64,000 nucleotides of DNA from Bacteroidales bacterium (GCA_015060335.1 SUYR01000014.1:1-64000), one strand, 5' to 3'. Counted from the stretch's first letter, positions 1-9,189 are shown. Numbers and translations: made by a program. The notes: generated by a model not told the origin, from the sequence alone.

Positions 1-130
1 TCATTACCTTTCATTTCCTTGCACTTTTACTTCGGTGAGGCTTTCATCATAAGTCCTCATAAGTCATTGAACACCAGTGCTGCCATCATTATTTTCCCTC
101 ATTCGTTAGATTTTTCCAGAGATAAATGTC

Positions 131-138
131 TATATTTG
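131..138 (+). promoter_or_regulatory. -7 promoter element for the polysaccharide operon
   Basis: Perfect match to the Bacteroidetes -7 consensus TAnnTTTG (TATATTTG), 16 bases before the flippase start codon. No clear -33 TTTG is seen at the usual distance. The preceding bases 1-130 hold no gene that I can recognise. Confidence 0.55.
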
Positions 139-154
139 TGATATATTTTCATAT

Positions 155-1681
155 ATGACAGACCATAAGGAACATACGGCCAGGATTGCGAAGAATACTC
201 TGATGCTTTATATCAGGATGTTCTTCATGATGATTCTGGGACTCTTTACTTCCAGAATCGTACTTGAGGCACTGGGAGAAAGCGATTATGGCATTTATAA
301 TGTAGTAGGAGGAGTCGTTGCCATGTTCACTGTGGTGTCAGGATCCCTGACCACGGCCGTAAGCCGGTTCATCACTTTCGAGCTTGGCAAGAATGAGAAC
401 TCCAGAATCGGCAGGGTATATTCCACGGCAGTGATCGTACAGGTTATTCTTGCTGTAATAGTAGTGATACTGGCAGAACCTGCGGGACTGTGGTTCATAG
501 ACAATAAGATGACCATAGAACCTGAAAAGATACAGGCTGCGAGGTGGGTCCTTCATCTATCTCTGCTTTCCTTTGTGGTCAACCTGATGAGTGTGCCTCA
601 GATGGCATGCATAACAGCTCATGAGAAAATGTCTGCTTATGCCTATATCGGTATTCTTGACGGAATTCTGAGACTTGCTGCTGCGCTCGTGATATCTGTT
701 TCCGGATCTGAAAGACTTGTCTTGTATTCGGCCCTCATGCTTTTTACTGTCATAGCAGTGAGGCTCTCGTACGGACTCTACTGCAGATACAATTTTCCGG
801 ACTGCCGTTTCAGGCCTGTCTTTGACAAGGCTCTTCTTAAGGAGATGTTCTCTTTTGCCGGATGGGATTTCATAGGAGTGACTTCCGGAGTCCTGCGCGA
901 CCAGGGTGGCAATATCCTTGTGAACATGTTCTTCAATCCTCTTATGAATGCGGCGAGGGGAGTGGCCGTGCAGCTGAGCGGAGCGGTCCAGGGTTTTGTG
1001 ACAAATTTCATGACTGCGGTAAATCCTCAGATAACCAAGTCATATGCCGGGGGAGATCATCAATATACATTCTCTCTTGTCAGAAAGTCATCGAGGATGT
1101 CATTCTATCTTCTCTTCGTCTTTGCCCTTCCTCTTTTGTTCAACACAGAGTTTGTATTGAATCTGTGGCTCAAGGAAGTGCCGGAGAATACTGTCGGTTT
1201 TGTGCAGCTTTTTCTGATTTTCTCATTGTGCGAGTCTCTTGCAAGGCCTATGGTCACGGCTCTGCTTGCGACCGGTGACATCAGAAACTATCAGATCATA
1301 GTAGGAGGCCTTCAGCTTATGAATCTTCCGGTGTCATATGTTCTTCTCAGGAACGGATACGATGCCGAGGTTACGGTTGTTGTGAGTATTGTAATATCTG
1401 TAATCTGCATATTTGTGCGTCTGTTCATAATGAAGAGACAGATGAACTTTCCTGTAAGGTCATTCTTCAGAAGAGTGTTTGTGAATATTGTGTCTGTTAC
1501 AGCAGCTGCGGCGATTATACCTTTGTGTGTGTGCCGTTTTATTCCGGAGACTGTCGCAGGATCTCTGGTCAATCTTACCTTGGTATTCTTATGTGCATGC
1601 ATGTCTGTACTTTTTGCGGGATGTACAAGGTCTGAGAGAAGAGAACTGATCTCTATCGTACTAAAAAGAAGCAAGGTATGA
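155..1681 (+). CDS. Polysaccharide flippase (MOP/Wzx-like)
   Basis: A 508-residue, very hydrophobic protein with about 12-14 predicted membrane segments spread over its whole length, the size and layout of the MOP superfamily lipid-linked oligosaccharide flippases. Typical family features are the N-terminal stretch with SRIVLEALGESDYGIYN and the later FAGWDFIG segment near residue 236. It would move undecaprenyl-linked sugar units across the inner membrane. The next gene starts inside its stop codon (ATGA overlap at 1678), so it heads an operon with a Fe-S protein and a pyruvyl transferase, which fits surface-polysaccharide or exopolysaccharide synthesis. The exact substrate is unknown. Confidence 0.85.
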   Translation: MTDHKEHTARIAKNTLMLYIRMFFMMILGLFTSRIVLEALGESDYGIYNVVGGVVAMFTVVSGSLTTAVSRFITFELGKNENSRIGRVYSTAVIVQVILAVIVVILAEPAGLWFIDNKMTIEPEKIQAARWVLHLSLLSFVVNLMSVPQMACITAHEKMSAYAYIGILDGILRLAAALVISVSGSERLVLYSALMLFTVIAVRLSYGLYCRYNFPDCRFRPVFDKALLKEMFSFAGWDFIGVTSGVLRDQGGNILVNMFFNPLMNAARGVAVQLSGAVQGFVTNFMTAVNPQITKSYAGGDHQYTFSLVRKSSRMSFYLLFVFALPLLFNTEFVLNLWLKEVPENTVGFVQLFLIFSLCESLARPMVTALLATGDIRNYQIIVGGLQLMNLPVSYVLLRNGYDAEVTVVVSIVISVICIFVRLFIMKRQMNFPVRSFFRRVFVNIVSVTAAAAIIPLCVCRFIPETVAGSLVNLTLVFLCACMSVLFAGCTRSERRELISIVLKRSKV

Positions 1682-2811
1682 TAAGGATAACGGATAATAC
1701 AAAATGTACAGGATGTACTGCCTGCATGAATAAATGCCCTGTCGGGTGTATTTCCATGAAGGAAGACCATGAAGGCTTCCTGTATCCGGTTGCTGACGAG
1801 TCTGTCTGCATAGATTGCGGTGCGTGTGAAACAGTCTGCCCTTTCAATAATCAGGCAACCGGAATCCGTATATCATCATATGCTGTCCGCACTGCACTTG
1901 AACAGATGTGTTCTTCCGGTGGAGCTGTATCTGCCTTTGTCGATGTCTGGGTAAGGGATGGCGGCAGTGTATATGGGGCATCATTCGATGAGGATCTTGC
2001 TGTAGTTCATATCAAGGCCACATCATCTGAAGATGTTTTACGGCTGCGTAATTCCAAATATGTGCAGAGCCGCCTAGATGATGTGTTCTCAATGGTAAAG
2101 GCAGATCTGGATAGTGGAGAAAAGGTCCTTTTTGTAGGTACACCATGTCAGGTGGCAGGTCTGAAGTCGTTTGTCGGTACTGTTCCCGATTCTCTGGTGA
2201 CTGTACAGCTTGCCTGTCATGGAGTCCCTCCGTACAAATTGTGGCGGGCTTATCTCGACTCGAAGGGGCTTAAAGTAAAGAATGTCAATTTCCGTGACAA
2301 GTCTTCCGGATGGAAAAATTATTATGTCCGCTATATTTCTGATTCCAAAGTCAGGCTGACAAGGTTCGACAAGGATACATACGTACTTGCATATCTTCAG
2401 AATCTGTCAATGCGTCCCTCATGTTATGACTGCAGATTCAGAGGTGAGACATATGCAGATATTTCGGCAGGGGACCTGTGGAATATCTCACAGGCTCTTC
2501 CGGAATATGATGACGGAAAGGGATATACTCTCGTCAATATTCATTCGGATAAGGGACAGAGGCTTTTAGACAAGATACAGTGTGAGATCTGCATACCGGT
2601 GGAATACGGCAAGGCATCCGCCATGAATTCCGGTTTCGGAGGCTCAATAGCCATGCCGGCATCCAGAGATTCGTTTTTCAAGGATATCTATTCACAACAG
2701 GATGTGATAACATATATGGAAAGATTCGTAAAGAGAACTTCTGCCGCGAGCGGATGTTACAGACGTATTCATTCGTTACTTTCCAGAATCAAGAAAAGTA
2801 TTTTAAGATGA
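1678..2811 (+). CDS. Coenzyme F420 hydrogenase/dehydrogenase beta-subunit family Fe-S protein
   Basis: 377 residues. The N-terminus has two ferredoxin-type clusters: C10-x2-C13-x2-C16-x3-C20 and C44-x2-C47-x2-C50-x3-C54, each followed by Pro, as in 2[4Fe-4S] domains. The rest matches the FrhB N/C-terminal domain pattern, including SSGG near residue 80, FVGTPCQVAGLKSF near residue 155 and CHGVPP near residue 181. Members of this family in Bacteroidetes polysaccharide clusters are thought to be redox enzymes acting on sugars or nucleotide-sugars, not true hydrogenases. It overlaps both neighbours by four bases (ATGA), so translation is probably coupled. The substrate is not deducible. Confidence 0.85.
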   Translation: MIRITDNTKCTGCTACMNKCPVGCISMKEDHEGFLYPVADESVCIDCGACETVCPFNNQATGIRISSYAVRTALEQMCSSGGAVSAFVDVWVRDGGSVYGASFDEDLAVVHIKATSSEDVLRLRNSKYVQSRLDDVFSMVKADLDSGEKVLFVGTPCQVAGLKSFVGTVPDSLVTVQLACHGVPPYKLWRAYLDSKGLKVKNVNFRDKSSGWKNYYVRYISDSKVRLTRFDKDTYVLAYLQNLSMRPSCYDCRFRGETYADISAGDLWNISQALPEYDDGKGYTLVNIHSDKGQRLLDKIQCEICIPVEYGKASAMNSGFGGSIAMPASRDSFFKDIYSQQDVITYMERFVKRTSAASGCYRRIHSLLSRIKKSILR

Positions 2812-3974
2812 AGACAGCAATAGTTACACTCCCGCTGCATACAAATTACGGAGGTCTGCTTCAGGCATATGCTCTGAAGACCTTGCTCGAAGATATGGGC
2901 CATGAGGCAGTAGTGCTGGATATTGACCGTAAGGTGAATCCCCCTGCTGTCTGGAAGGCTCCTTTCGTGTATGTGAAACGCTCTTTGCTGAATGTGCTCA
3001 AGTTCGGCAAGGGGCCAGAGGTATTCAGAGAGTGCCGCCTCAAAAGGGAGTATCCTGCAGTCTCCTCTGAAATAAGCAGATTTACATCGGAATATATAAA
3101 GCCTCGTGTTCTGAAATCATATTCGGAGCTTTCCCAGTCTGATTTCGATGCATATGTCGTGGGCAGCGATCAGGTCTGGAGACCGGAATATATCAATGAC
3201 ATACACGATGCATTTCTGAAGTTCACTCAAGGTTGGAATGTCAGAAGACTCTCTTATGCGGCATCATTTGGGACGGATGCACTCGAATATGATTATACTC
3301 TTCTGGAAGAATGCTCTCAGCTGCTGTCCGGATTTGATGCAGTATCAGTAAGAGAGGCTTCCGGTGTCAGAATGTGTGATGAATGGCTGGACTGTGACCG
3401 GGCAGTACATGTCCTTGACCCGGTGATGATGCTTCCTGCAGAACATTACCGTTCCATATCAGCTTCGGACAAATCTGCCAAAGGAGGACTGGTGACATAT
3501 ATTCTTGACCGGTCTGCAGCAAAAGCAAATATCATAACCTCAGTGGCAGGAAAATTAGATATGGAAGTGCATGATGTATCTGTGTATCCTAAAGATAGGT
3601 CTATCCCATTGAAAGACAGGACTGTTCCGTGCATGGAATCATGGCTGTCAGCTTTTGCTCATGCTGAATTTGTGGTTACGGATTCGTTTCACGGTTGCGT
3701 CCTGTGCTTGCTTTTCCATAAACCGTTTTTCGTTGTAGGCAACAAGGCAAGAGGCATGGCAAGGATTGACTCCCTGCTTGGCATGTTCGGTCTTGAATAT
3801 CGACTTGTGGATGGTCTGGATCCTGACGATGATCTTAAGGATTGGGCTATGGATATAGATTGGGATGGAATGGAATCCGTACTTTCCGAATACAGGTCCC
3901 GCAGTAGAGCATTTCTCAAGTCTGCCTTAGATGTGAATAGCTCCTCTTACTCTGGTGATATAGAACCGGAATGA
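2808..3974 (+). CDS. Polysaccharide pyruvyl transferase family protein
   Basis: 388 residues from the ATG at 2808, which overlaps the upstream stop codon. A longer in-frame extension from 2754 lies inside the preceding gene and is unlikely. The pattern of the CsaB/WcaK-type pyruvyl transferase family is visible: N-terminal TNYGGLLQAYAL, the central VVGSDQVWRPEY, YAASFG, and the C-terminal VVTDSFHGCVLCLLF, where the S/TDSFHG motif is the family hallmark. It should transfer pyruvate from phosphoenolpyruvate to a sugar of the cell-surface glycan. Its last 48 bases overlap the 3' end of the convergent glycosyltransferase gene. Confidence 0.85.
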   Translation: MKTAIVTLPLHTNYGGLLQAYALKTLLEDMGHEAVVLDIDRKVNPPAVWKAPFVYVKRSLLNVLKFGKGPEVFRECRLKREYPAVSSEISRFTSEYIKPRVLKSYSELSQSDFDAYVVGSDQVWRPEYINDIHDAFLKFTQGWNVRRLSYAASFGTDALEYDYTLLEECSQLLSGFDAVSVREASGVRMCDEWLDCDRAVHVLDPVMMLPAEHYRSISASDKSAKGGLVTYILDRSAAKANIITSVAGKLDMEVHDVSVYPKDRSIPLKDRTVPCMESWLSAFAHAEFVVTDSFHGCVLCLLFHKPFFVVGNKARGMARIDSLLGMFGLEYRLVDGLDPDDDLKDWAMDIDWDGMESVLSEYRSRSRAFLKSALDVNSSSYSGDIEPE

Positions 3975-4718
3975 GTATCTGCATAGTCCTGAAAGGTAGA
4001 TCCGCGTATATGTCCAGATAAGTCTGAGGTCGTTGATTACCATTGACCTTCTTCCCTTTCCGTAATGCAGACTCATGGCGCTGTTCCCGCGTAGCCGCCT
4101 GTAATAGATAGCGTCTTTGGAAGTGAAATCCGTATATCTGATTCTGTCTGAAATAAGGAACATGAATGTACTGTCTTCTCCTATGCTTAGAGTCGGGTCA
4201 AACCGTCTGTCACCTATGACAGCGGCAGGGATGAGTTTCATCCATACTGTGAAAAAGAAACGTCTTGATTCGATATATGGAATTCTTCCTTTCGACGACA
4301 GAATATGGTGAAGTTCTGTGGGTCTGACAGGAATCAGATCGTCTGGATTGTCATCTGTGAAGTTGTATGTGTTTGAGAGTACAATAGTCTGCTCGTCAGC
4401 TTTTTCATAAAGTTCCTGAAGATATGTCGGCGAGACCTTGTCATCATCATCTATGAATACGATGAATCTTCCCTCAGCCTTGTCCAGACCTGAGTTCCTT
4501 GCATTGGATACGCCTCTTTCCTGAGAATATATAAGCCTGATGCCGGACATGTCCGATATATATTCCTCAATCTGTTGCCAGTACGGATGCTTCTCTCCGT
4601 TCAGAACAATGATGATTTCATAGAGGTCACTTGATAGGGTCTGGGCTTTCAAGGAGTCCAGACATTCCCAGAGGTATTCCTGGGGCCTGAATGTAGGTAT
4701 GATTACTGAAATTTCCAT
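3927..4718 (-). CDS. Family 2 glycosyltransferase
   Basis: 263 residues with the GT-A fold signature: MEISVIIPTFRP at the N-terminus, RGVSNARNSGLD near residue 70 and the metal-binding IDDDDKV near residue 96. The end of the domain carries GEDSTFMF. It probably adds one sugar to the glycan built by the neighbouring genes. It lies 4 bases downstream of the deacylase-glycosyltransferase fusion gene, forming a two-gene minus-strand operon, and its 3' end runs 48 bases into the convergent pyruvyl transferase gene. Confidence 0.85.
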   Translation of the reverse strand: MEISVIIPTFRPQEYLWECLDSLKAQTLSSDLYEIIIVLNGEKHPYWQQIEEYISDMSGIRLIYSQERGVSNARNSGLDKAEGRFIVFIDDDDKVSPTYLQELYEKADEQTIVLSNTYNFTDDNPDDLIPVRPTELHHILSSKGRIPYIESRRFFFTVWMKLIPAAVIGDRRFDPTLSIGEDSTFMFLISDRIRYTDFTSKDAIYYRRLRGNSAMSLHYGKGRRSMVINDLRLIWTYTRIYLSGLCRYSFRFYITRVRGAIHI

Positions 4719-4722
4719 TGTC

Positions 4723-6243
4723 CTATCTGTGTATGAGATCGAGAGTGTTGTATATGGCTTTCATCCTTCTTGGAAACAGCTTGAGCAGCCGGCCTTCTAT
4801 CCTGTGATTCGGATTGCTTGATCTGAGCATCAGACTGAATATTTCCTTCCTTTGCAGGATGCTGCAGTATAATTCATTGCTGTCACTTTCAGAAAGCGTG
4901 TTCAGGAGCCGTATGCACCAGTTTATGCAGTCTGATACCTGCCTGTATATGTATGGTCTGTATTCTTCCTCTACCTGTTTCTGAGCAAATTCATTGAGCC
5001 GGTACACTACTTCAAGCAAGTCATGACCTCTCTTGACCTTTGGCGTGCGTGTTATGGAATCCGGAGTCTGTCTTACCATATATATAAGGTCATTCACAGA
5101 TACCGTACTCTCTGCCAGGTAGTAGGCGCGTGGGGTGAATTCATTGTCTTCATGATAGATACCAGGGTGGAATCTCAATTTCCTGTTGTCAAGGAATTCC
5201 TTCTTATAGACAGCGAACGGAGCGCATACCTGGAACCTTCCCTTGAGCAGCTCCTTGCCGGGGCATATGCCGTCATCAGTATAGCTGAATCTTCTTTCAG
5301 CTCTGCCGTCAATCATATTTGCAGCGCAGAATCTCAACATGTCCGGGTTGTCTTCTGTACAGCGGCTGACTATGTTACCGAGACAGTTGTTCGCCAGAAA
5401 GTCATCACTGTCGAGCAGGAGTATGTATTTGCCGGAAGCGGCATCGATACCGGCATTACGGGCTACGCTAAGCCCCCTGTTCTCTTGAGACAGGATTTTT
5501 ATATTACTGTGTCTTTCTGCCAATCCGGCTGCGATTTCCTCTGTCCTGTCTGTGGAACCGTCGTTTATGACTATTATCTCATACTTCTCGCAGTCAAGGT
5601 CCTGATCAATACATGACTGGAGACACTCTTCAATATACCTTTCAGCATTATAGGCAGGTATCACAATAGACAGTTCCTTAGGGGCGCAGATATCTATCCA
5701 TTCATATTCTCCACCCCAGATGTCCAGAAATTTCAGAAAGTCGGAATTGCTGATGACGGTGCTCGCAGTGTTGTCGCATGGGTAAAAACTGACTCTTTCA
5801 GCATTTTGCAGGTCTTTGTCGAGGAAGAGCTTGACTCTGTGCCCGTTCTCAAAAAGTTCCTTGGCTGCTACACCTTCTGCCGGAGAACCGTCCTCGCAGA
5901 TCAGATTCATATCGTTTATAAGACCGAAAGGGGATACGGATCCAGGGAGCAGTCCCAGACATCTTTCCATTCTTTCCTGAGATGCGAATGACAGTTTTCC
6001 CTGACGGAGACTCTTCTCCAGAGTATGGATAGACAGCTCCTTATGACACTCGAATACTACAAGGTAGTGTCTGTTGCCCTTGTGGTTGCGGAAGAACAGA
6101 TTCTTGCAGTGAGTGGAATCGATCTCCTTCCAATACTCCAGTGCAAGCTCTATTGTCGGGAGTGGAGGGTGATGATGTGTCTTGAATGAAATGCCGTTGT
6201 CTTCAAGAAACTTCTCAACTTTTTCTGTCTTTTCGTTAACCAT
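4723..6243 (-). CDS. YbaK/ProX-type aminoacyl-tRNA deacylase fused to a family 2 glycosyltransferase
   Basis: A 506-residue two-domain protein in a single uninterrupted frame. Residues 1-185 look like a full-length YbaK/EbsC/ProX (PrdX-type) trans-editing domain: HHHPPLPTIELA at 23-34, the KNLFFRN segment with the conserved lysine K47, GSVSPFGLIND at 101-111 and NTASTVISNSDFLKFL at 158-173. From residue 190 a GT2 domain begins (LSIVIPAYNAERYIEECLQS), with NDGSTDRTEE near 227, ENRGLSVARNAG at 254-265 and LLDSDDF at 276-282. No internal Met sits at the domain junction, so a separate start is unlikely. Known ProX enzymes remove mischarged amino acids from tRNA. Why one is joined to a sugar transferase is unclear. 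Confidence 0.85.
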   Translation of the reverse strand: MVNEKTEKVEKFLEDNGISFKTHHHPPLPTIELALEYWKEIDSTHCKNLFFRNHKGNRHYLVVFECHKELSIHTLEKSLRQGKLSFASQERMERCLGLLPGSVSPFGLINDMNLICEDGSPAEGVAAKELFENGHRVKLFLDKDLQNAERVSFYPCDNTASTVISNSDFLKFLDIWGGEYEWIDICAPKELSIVIPAYNAERYIEECLQSCIDQDLDCEKYEIIVINDGSTDRTEEIAAGLAERHSNIKILSQENRGLSVARNAGIDAASGKYILLLDSDDFLANNCLGNIVSRCTEDNPDMLRFCAANMIDGRAERRFSYTDDGICPGKELLKGRFQVCAPFAVYKKEFLDNRKLRFHPGIYHEDNEFTPRAYYLAESTVSVNDLIYMVRQTPDSITRTPKVKRGHDLLEVVYRLNEFAQKQVEEEYRPYIYRQVSDCINWCIRLLNTLSESDSNELYCSILQRKEIFSLMLRSSNPNHRIEGRLLKLFPRRMKAIYNTLDLIHR

Positions 6244-6265
6244 GCGGATTTGTTTGATTTAAGGA

Positions 6266-6273
6266 CAAAAATA
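6266..6273 (-). promoter_or_regulatory. -7 promoter element for the glycosyltransferase fusion gene
   Basis: The minus strand reads TATTTTTG, a perfect TAnnTTTG, 22 bases before the start codon at 6243. It sits in a 54-base divergent spacer shared with the promoter of the plus-strand gene. Confidence 0.5.
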
Positions 6274-6287
6274 CAAATTTTTCTGAT

Positions 6288-6295
6288 TAACTTTG
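6288..6295 (+). promoter_or_regulatory. -7 promoter element, almost touching the start codon
   Basis: TAACTTTG matches TAnnTTTG exactly. The next ATGs are at 6297 and 6303, so the transcript should begin within a few bases of the start codon. This favours 6303 as the true start. Confidence 0.5.
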
Positions 6296-6302
6296 TATGA
6301 TT

Positions 6303-6713
6303 ATGCAGGAATCAATGACTATATGGGACCCCTTGAGAAAGAAGGATGTGGCTCTTACCCCTGAGGAAAGAGTGCGCCAGTGGTTTATAGGGGTTCTGGC
6401 CGGTGAAATGGCTGTTCCTATGCATATGATGATGAGCGAGACAGGCTTCCGCTTGGGAGACAAGCAGTTCAGAGCAGATATTCTTGTCTATGACAGGGCT
6501 GCACATCCGCTGATGGTTGTGGAATGTAAACGTCCGGAAGTGGATTTGAATCAGGAGGTACTCGATCAGATACTAAGATATAATATGGCTCTTGATGTCA
6601 GGTTTCTGGCTGTTACAAACGGTAGGAAGACTTACATGTTTGCCAGAAACGATGCTGGATATGGTTTCATGAATCATGTTCCTAAATACGAAGAAATGCT
6701 ATGCCGACAATAA
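6303..6713 (+). CDS. Orphan HsdR N-terminal-like (PD-(D/E)XK) domain protein
   Basis: 136 residues from 6303 (two more if the ATG at 6297 is used). It resembles the type I restriction enzyme R protein N-terminal domain: PEERVRQWFIGVL near the start, then the nuclease-like core FRADILVYDR followed by LMVVECKRP, giving a D...ExK arrangement. No helicase, HsdM or HsdS gene is nearby, so it is not a restriction system on its own. Stand-alone copies next to holA, cca or xer genes are, as far as I recall, common in Bacteroidetes, but the role is unknown. Its end overlaps the next gene by 13 bases. Confidence 0.75.
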   Translation: MQESMTIWDPLRKKDVALTPEERVRQWFIGVLAGEMAVPMHMMMSETGFRLGDKQFRADILVYDRAAHPLMVVECKRPEVDLNQEVLDQILRYNMALDVRFLAVTNGRKTYMFARNDAGYGFMNHVPKYEEMLCRQ

Positions 6714-8212
6714 CACAAGGTTTTCTTGATCACAAGATATTTCAGATAGTTTCTCAGACTGCTGCAGAACAGGGGGTGAGAGCTTTTGTCATAGGAGGAT
6801 ATGTCAGAGACTGCTTTCTTGGACGTCCCAGCAAGGATATAGATATAGTTGTGGAGGGAAGCGGAATCGCCATTGCCGAGGCAGTTGCAGAAAAGGTCCG
6901 TACCAATGTGTCTGTGTTCAGAAATTTCGGAACGGCCATGCTTCGTTACAAAGGAATAGAGGTTGAGTTCGTCGGGGCTCGCAAGGAGTCGTACAACCGG
7001 GATTCCCGCAAGCCTATTGTTGAGGACGGAACACTTGAAGACGATCAGCTCAGAAGAGACTTTACTATCAATGCCATGGCGTTCAGTCTGCAGCAGGAAG
7101 ATTTCGGTGCTCTGGTGGATCCCTTTGGCGGAATCCGTGATCTTGCATCCGGTATCATCCGTACTCCTCTGGATCCTGATACAACTTATAGCGACGACCC
7201 TCTGAGAATGGTAAGGGCGGTCAGATTTGCGACAAAACTATCTACCGATCAGCTCGAGTTCAAGATTGTCCAGGAATCGAAGGATTCCATCAGACGTAAT
7301 CTGCACAGGATGGAGATACTGTCAAAAGAGAGGATTGTAGAGGAACTTAACAAAATCCTTGTCACATCTCGTCCTTCCATGGGATTCCGCCTTCTTGATG
7401 AGACCGGACTTCTGGATTGGATACTGCCGCAGCTTGCAAAACTTAAAGGTGTCGAGAGTATAGACGGCAGGGGACATAAGGAGAATTTCTCACATACGCT
7501 TGAAGTTCTCGACAATGTTGCAAAGTATGAGGAAGATGCTATTGCTGCCGGCCTGCTTAAGGATTATGTGTTTGAGGATGGAGTGGAAGTCGAGAAAGTC
7601 CGTACAGAGCCTAACGTATGGCTTCGATGGGCTGCTCTTCTGCACGATATAGCGAAGCCGGCTACAAAAAGATATGACCCCGCTCTCGGTTGGACATTCC
7701 ATGGACATGAAGTGTTGGGGGCAAGGTGGATTCCTAAGATCTTCCAATCTATGAAAATGCCTCTGAATGAGAAGATGAAGTATGTGCAGAAGCTCGTAGG
7801 ACTTCACCTCAGACCGATTGCCCTTGTTACAGATGAAGTTACGGATTCGGCAGTGCGCAGACTGCTTTTTGATGCAGGAAACGACATAGATGACCTGATG
7901 CTTCTCTGCAATGCGGACATTACTTCAAAAAATCCGCGGAAGGTGGCTCGTCTTCGTCAGAATTTCGAACTTGTGAAGGCTAAGCTTGTGGAGGTGGAGG
8001 CAAAGGATGCCATAAGGAACTGGAAGAATCCTATCACCGGAGATTATGTGATGGAACTCTTCGGTATATCTCCATGTAATACAATCGGTCAACTCAAGGA
8101 AATGGTGAAGAATGCTATCCTCGACGGAAAGATTGAAAATACTTTTGAGGCTGCAGATGCATATATGCGCGAGCGTGCTGCTGAGTTGGGACTATTTCCT
8201 TGCGCCAAATGA
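6701..8212 (+). CDS. cca: CCA tRNA nucleotidyltransferase with HD domain
   Basis: 503 residues. The class II nucleotidyltransferase head shows GGYVRD at 32-37 and the metal-binding DIDIV at 46-50, followed by RRDFTINAMAF near residue 123. A C-terminal HD phosphohydrolase domain contains LRWAALLHDIAKP, with the paired His-Asp. The family adds or repairs the 3' CCA of tRNA, and the tRNA-Thr gene in this window does not encode its CCA, which is consistent. It overlaps the following recombinase gene by four bases (ATGA at 8209). Confidence 0.9.
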   Translation: MPTITQGFLDHKIFQIVSQTAAEQGVRAFVIGGYVRDCFLGRPSKDIDIVVEGSGIAIAEAVAEKVRTNVSVFRNFGTAMLRYKGIEVEFVGARKESYNRDSRKPIVEDGTLEDDQLRRDFTINAMAFSLQQEDFGALVDPFGGIRDLASGIIRTPLDPDTTYSDDPLRMVRAVRFATKLSTDQLEFKIVQESKDSIRRNLHRMEILSKERIVEELNKILVTSRPSMGFRLLDETGLLDWILPQLAKLKGVESIDGRGHKENFSHTLEVLDNVAKYEEDAIAAGLLKDYVFEDGVEVEKVRTEPNVWLRWAALLHDIAKPATKRYDPALGWTFHGHEVLGARWIPKIFQSMKMPLNEKMKYVQKLVGLHLRPIALVTDEVTDSAVRRLLFDAGNDIDDLMLLCNADITSKNPRKVARLRQNFELVKAKLVEVEAKDAIRNWKNPITGDYVMELFGISPCNTIGQLKEMVKNAILDGKIENTFEAADAYMRERAAELGLFPCAK

Positions 8213-9189
8213 ATCTGATAGGTGCATATATAAATTATATAAGGTCTGTACGGCGATATTCGGAACGTACGGTGTCGGTATATTCCGATGTTCTGCAAGA
8301 CTATGCCGATGCTGTCGATGCTGCTTCTGATGATGAGCTTCTCAGTGCTCTGAACCCTTCAGATCTGCGGGAATATCAGGTGAATCTTATTGATGACAGA
8401 AAGATGTCTCCCCGGTCTGTGTCGCTTTACATGTCTGTACTGAGCAGTTTCTGCAGGTATCTCATAAAGAAAGAGTATCTTCAGTCCAATCCGGTCTCTC
8501 TTGTAACCAGACCTCGTCAGCAGAAGAGGATTCCCGAATTCTTCACTAAGGAATTCATGGATATATATTTTTCATCTACGGAATATGCGGTAGAGGATGA
8601 TGCACTCGAAGCCTTTCTGCAGGAACCACATACGCAATCCGGAAAACAGTCTTATGAGAAACGTCTGGCGAGACTTATTATCAGCATTCTGTATTCGTTG
8701 GGAATCCGACGTTCGGAATTGATTGGACTCAGGATTGAAAATGTTGATTTTGGCAGAAAAGTTGTCAAAATATGCGGAAAAGGCGATAAAATGCGAGAAA
8801 TTCCTCTTCTTACTTCATTGTCAGAAGAAATTTTATTATATTTGAAAGCAGTTGAGGCATTGAGCGGGAGTATAAGGTCTTTGAAAGATCCCTTGCTTGT
8901 CACATACAGGTTGAATCCGCTTTATCCTATGTATGTTGACAGGACAGTAAAGAGCGAGCTTGGAAATGTCAAAGGCATTACAGGACGAAAGTCTCCACAT
9001 GTCCTCAGACATTCTCTTGCCACCGAACTTCTTGATGAAGGCAGCGATCTGCACTCGATAAAGGAACTCCTTGGACACTCTTCTCTGGCTACGACTCAGA
9101 TCTATACCCACAGCAGCATTGCCCAACTCAAGACTATTTATAAACAAGCCCATCCAAGGGCAAAAAACGGAGGTAAAAATGGAGATTAG
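8209..9189 (+). CDS. Tyrosine site-specific recombinase, XerC/XerD family
   Basis: 326 residues from the ATG that overlaps the cca stop codon. An alternative TTG at 8200 would add three residues. It has an N-terminal SAM-like core-binding domain and a C-terminal catalytic domain with the full active-site set: R167 (GIRRSEL), K191 (GKGDK), H264 and R267 (SPHVLRH), H290 (LLGH) and Y299 (QIYTH). Size, lack of mobile-element context and its place between cca and hpf point to a chromosomal XerC/XerD that resolves dimers at dif, not an integrase. Its end overlaps hpf by 11 bases. Confidence 0.88.
   Translation: MNLIGAYINYIRSVRRYSERTVSVYSDVLQDYADAVDAASDDELLSALNPSDLREYQVNLIDDRKMSPRSVSLYMSVLSSFCRYLIKKEYLQSNPVSLVTRPRQQKRIPEFFTKEFMDIYFSSTEYAVEDDALEAFLQEPHTQSGKQSYEKRLARLIISILYSLGIRRSELIGLRIENVDFGRKVVKICGKGDKMREIPLLTSLSEEILLYLKAVEALSGSIRSLKDPLLVTYRLNPLYPMYVDRTVKSELGNVKGITGRKSPHVLRHSLATELLDEGSDLHSIKELLGHSSLATTQIYTHSSIAQLKTIYKQAHPRAKNGGKNGD

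Noticed and set aside
862..1278. Long alternative frames inside the flippase and other large genes
   Set aside because: They lie wholly within strongly supported genes in other frames and show no recognisable domain or signal.
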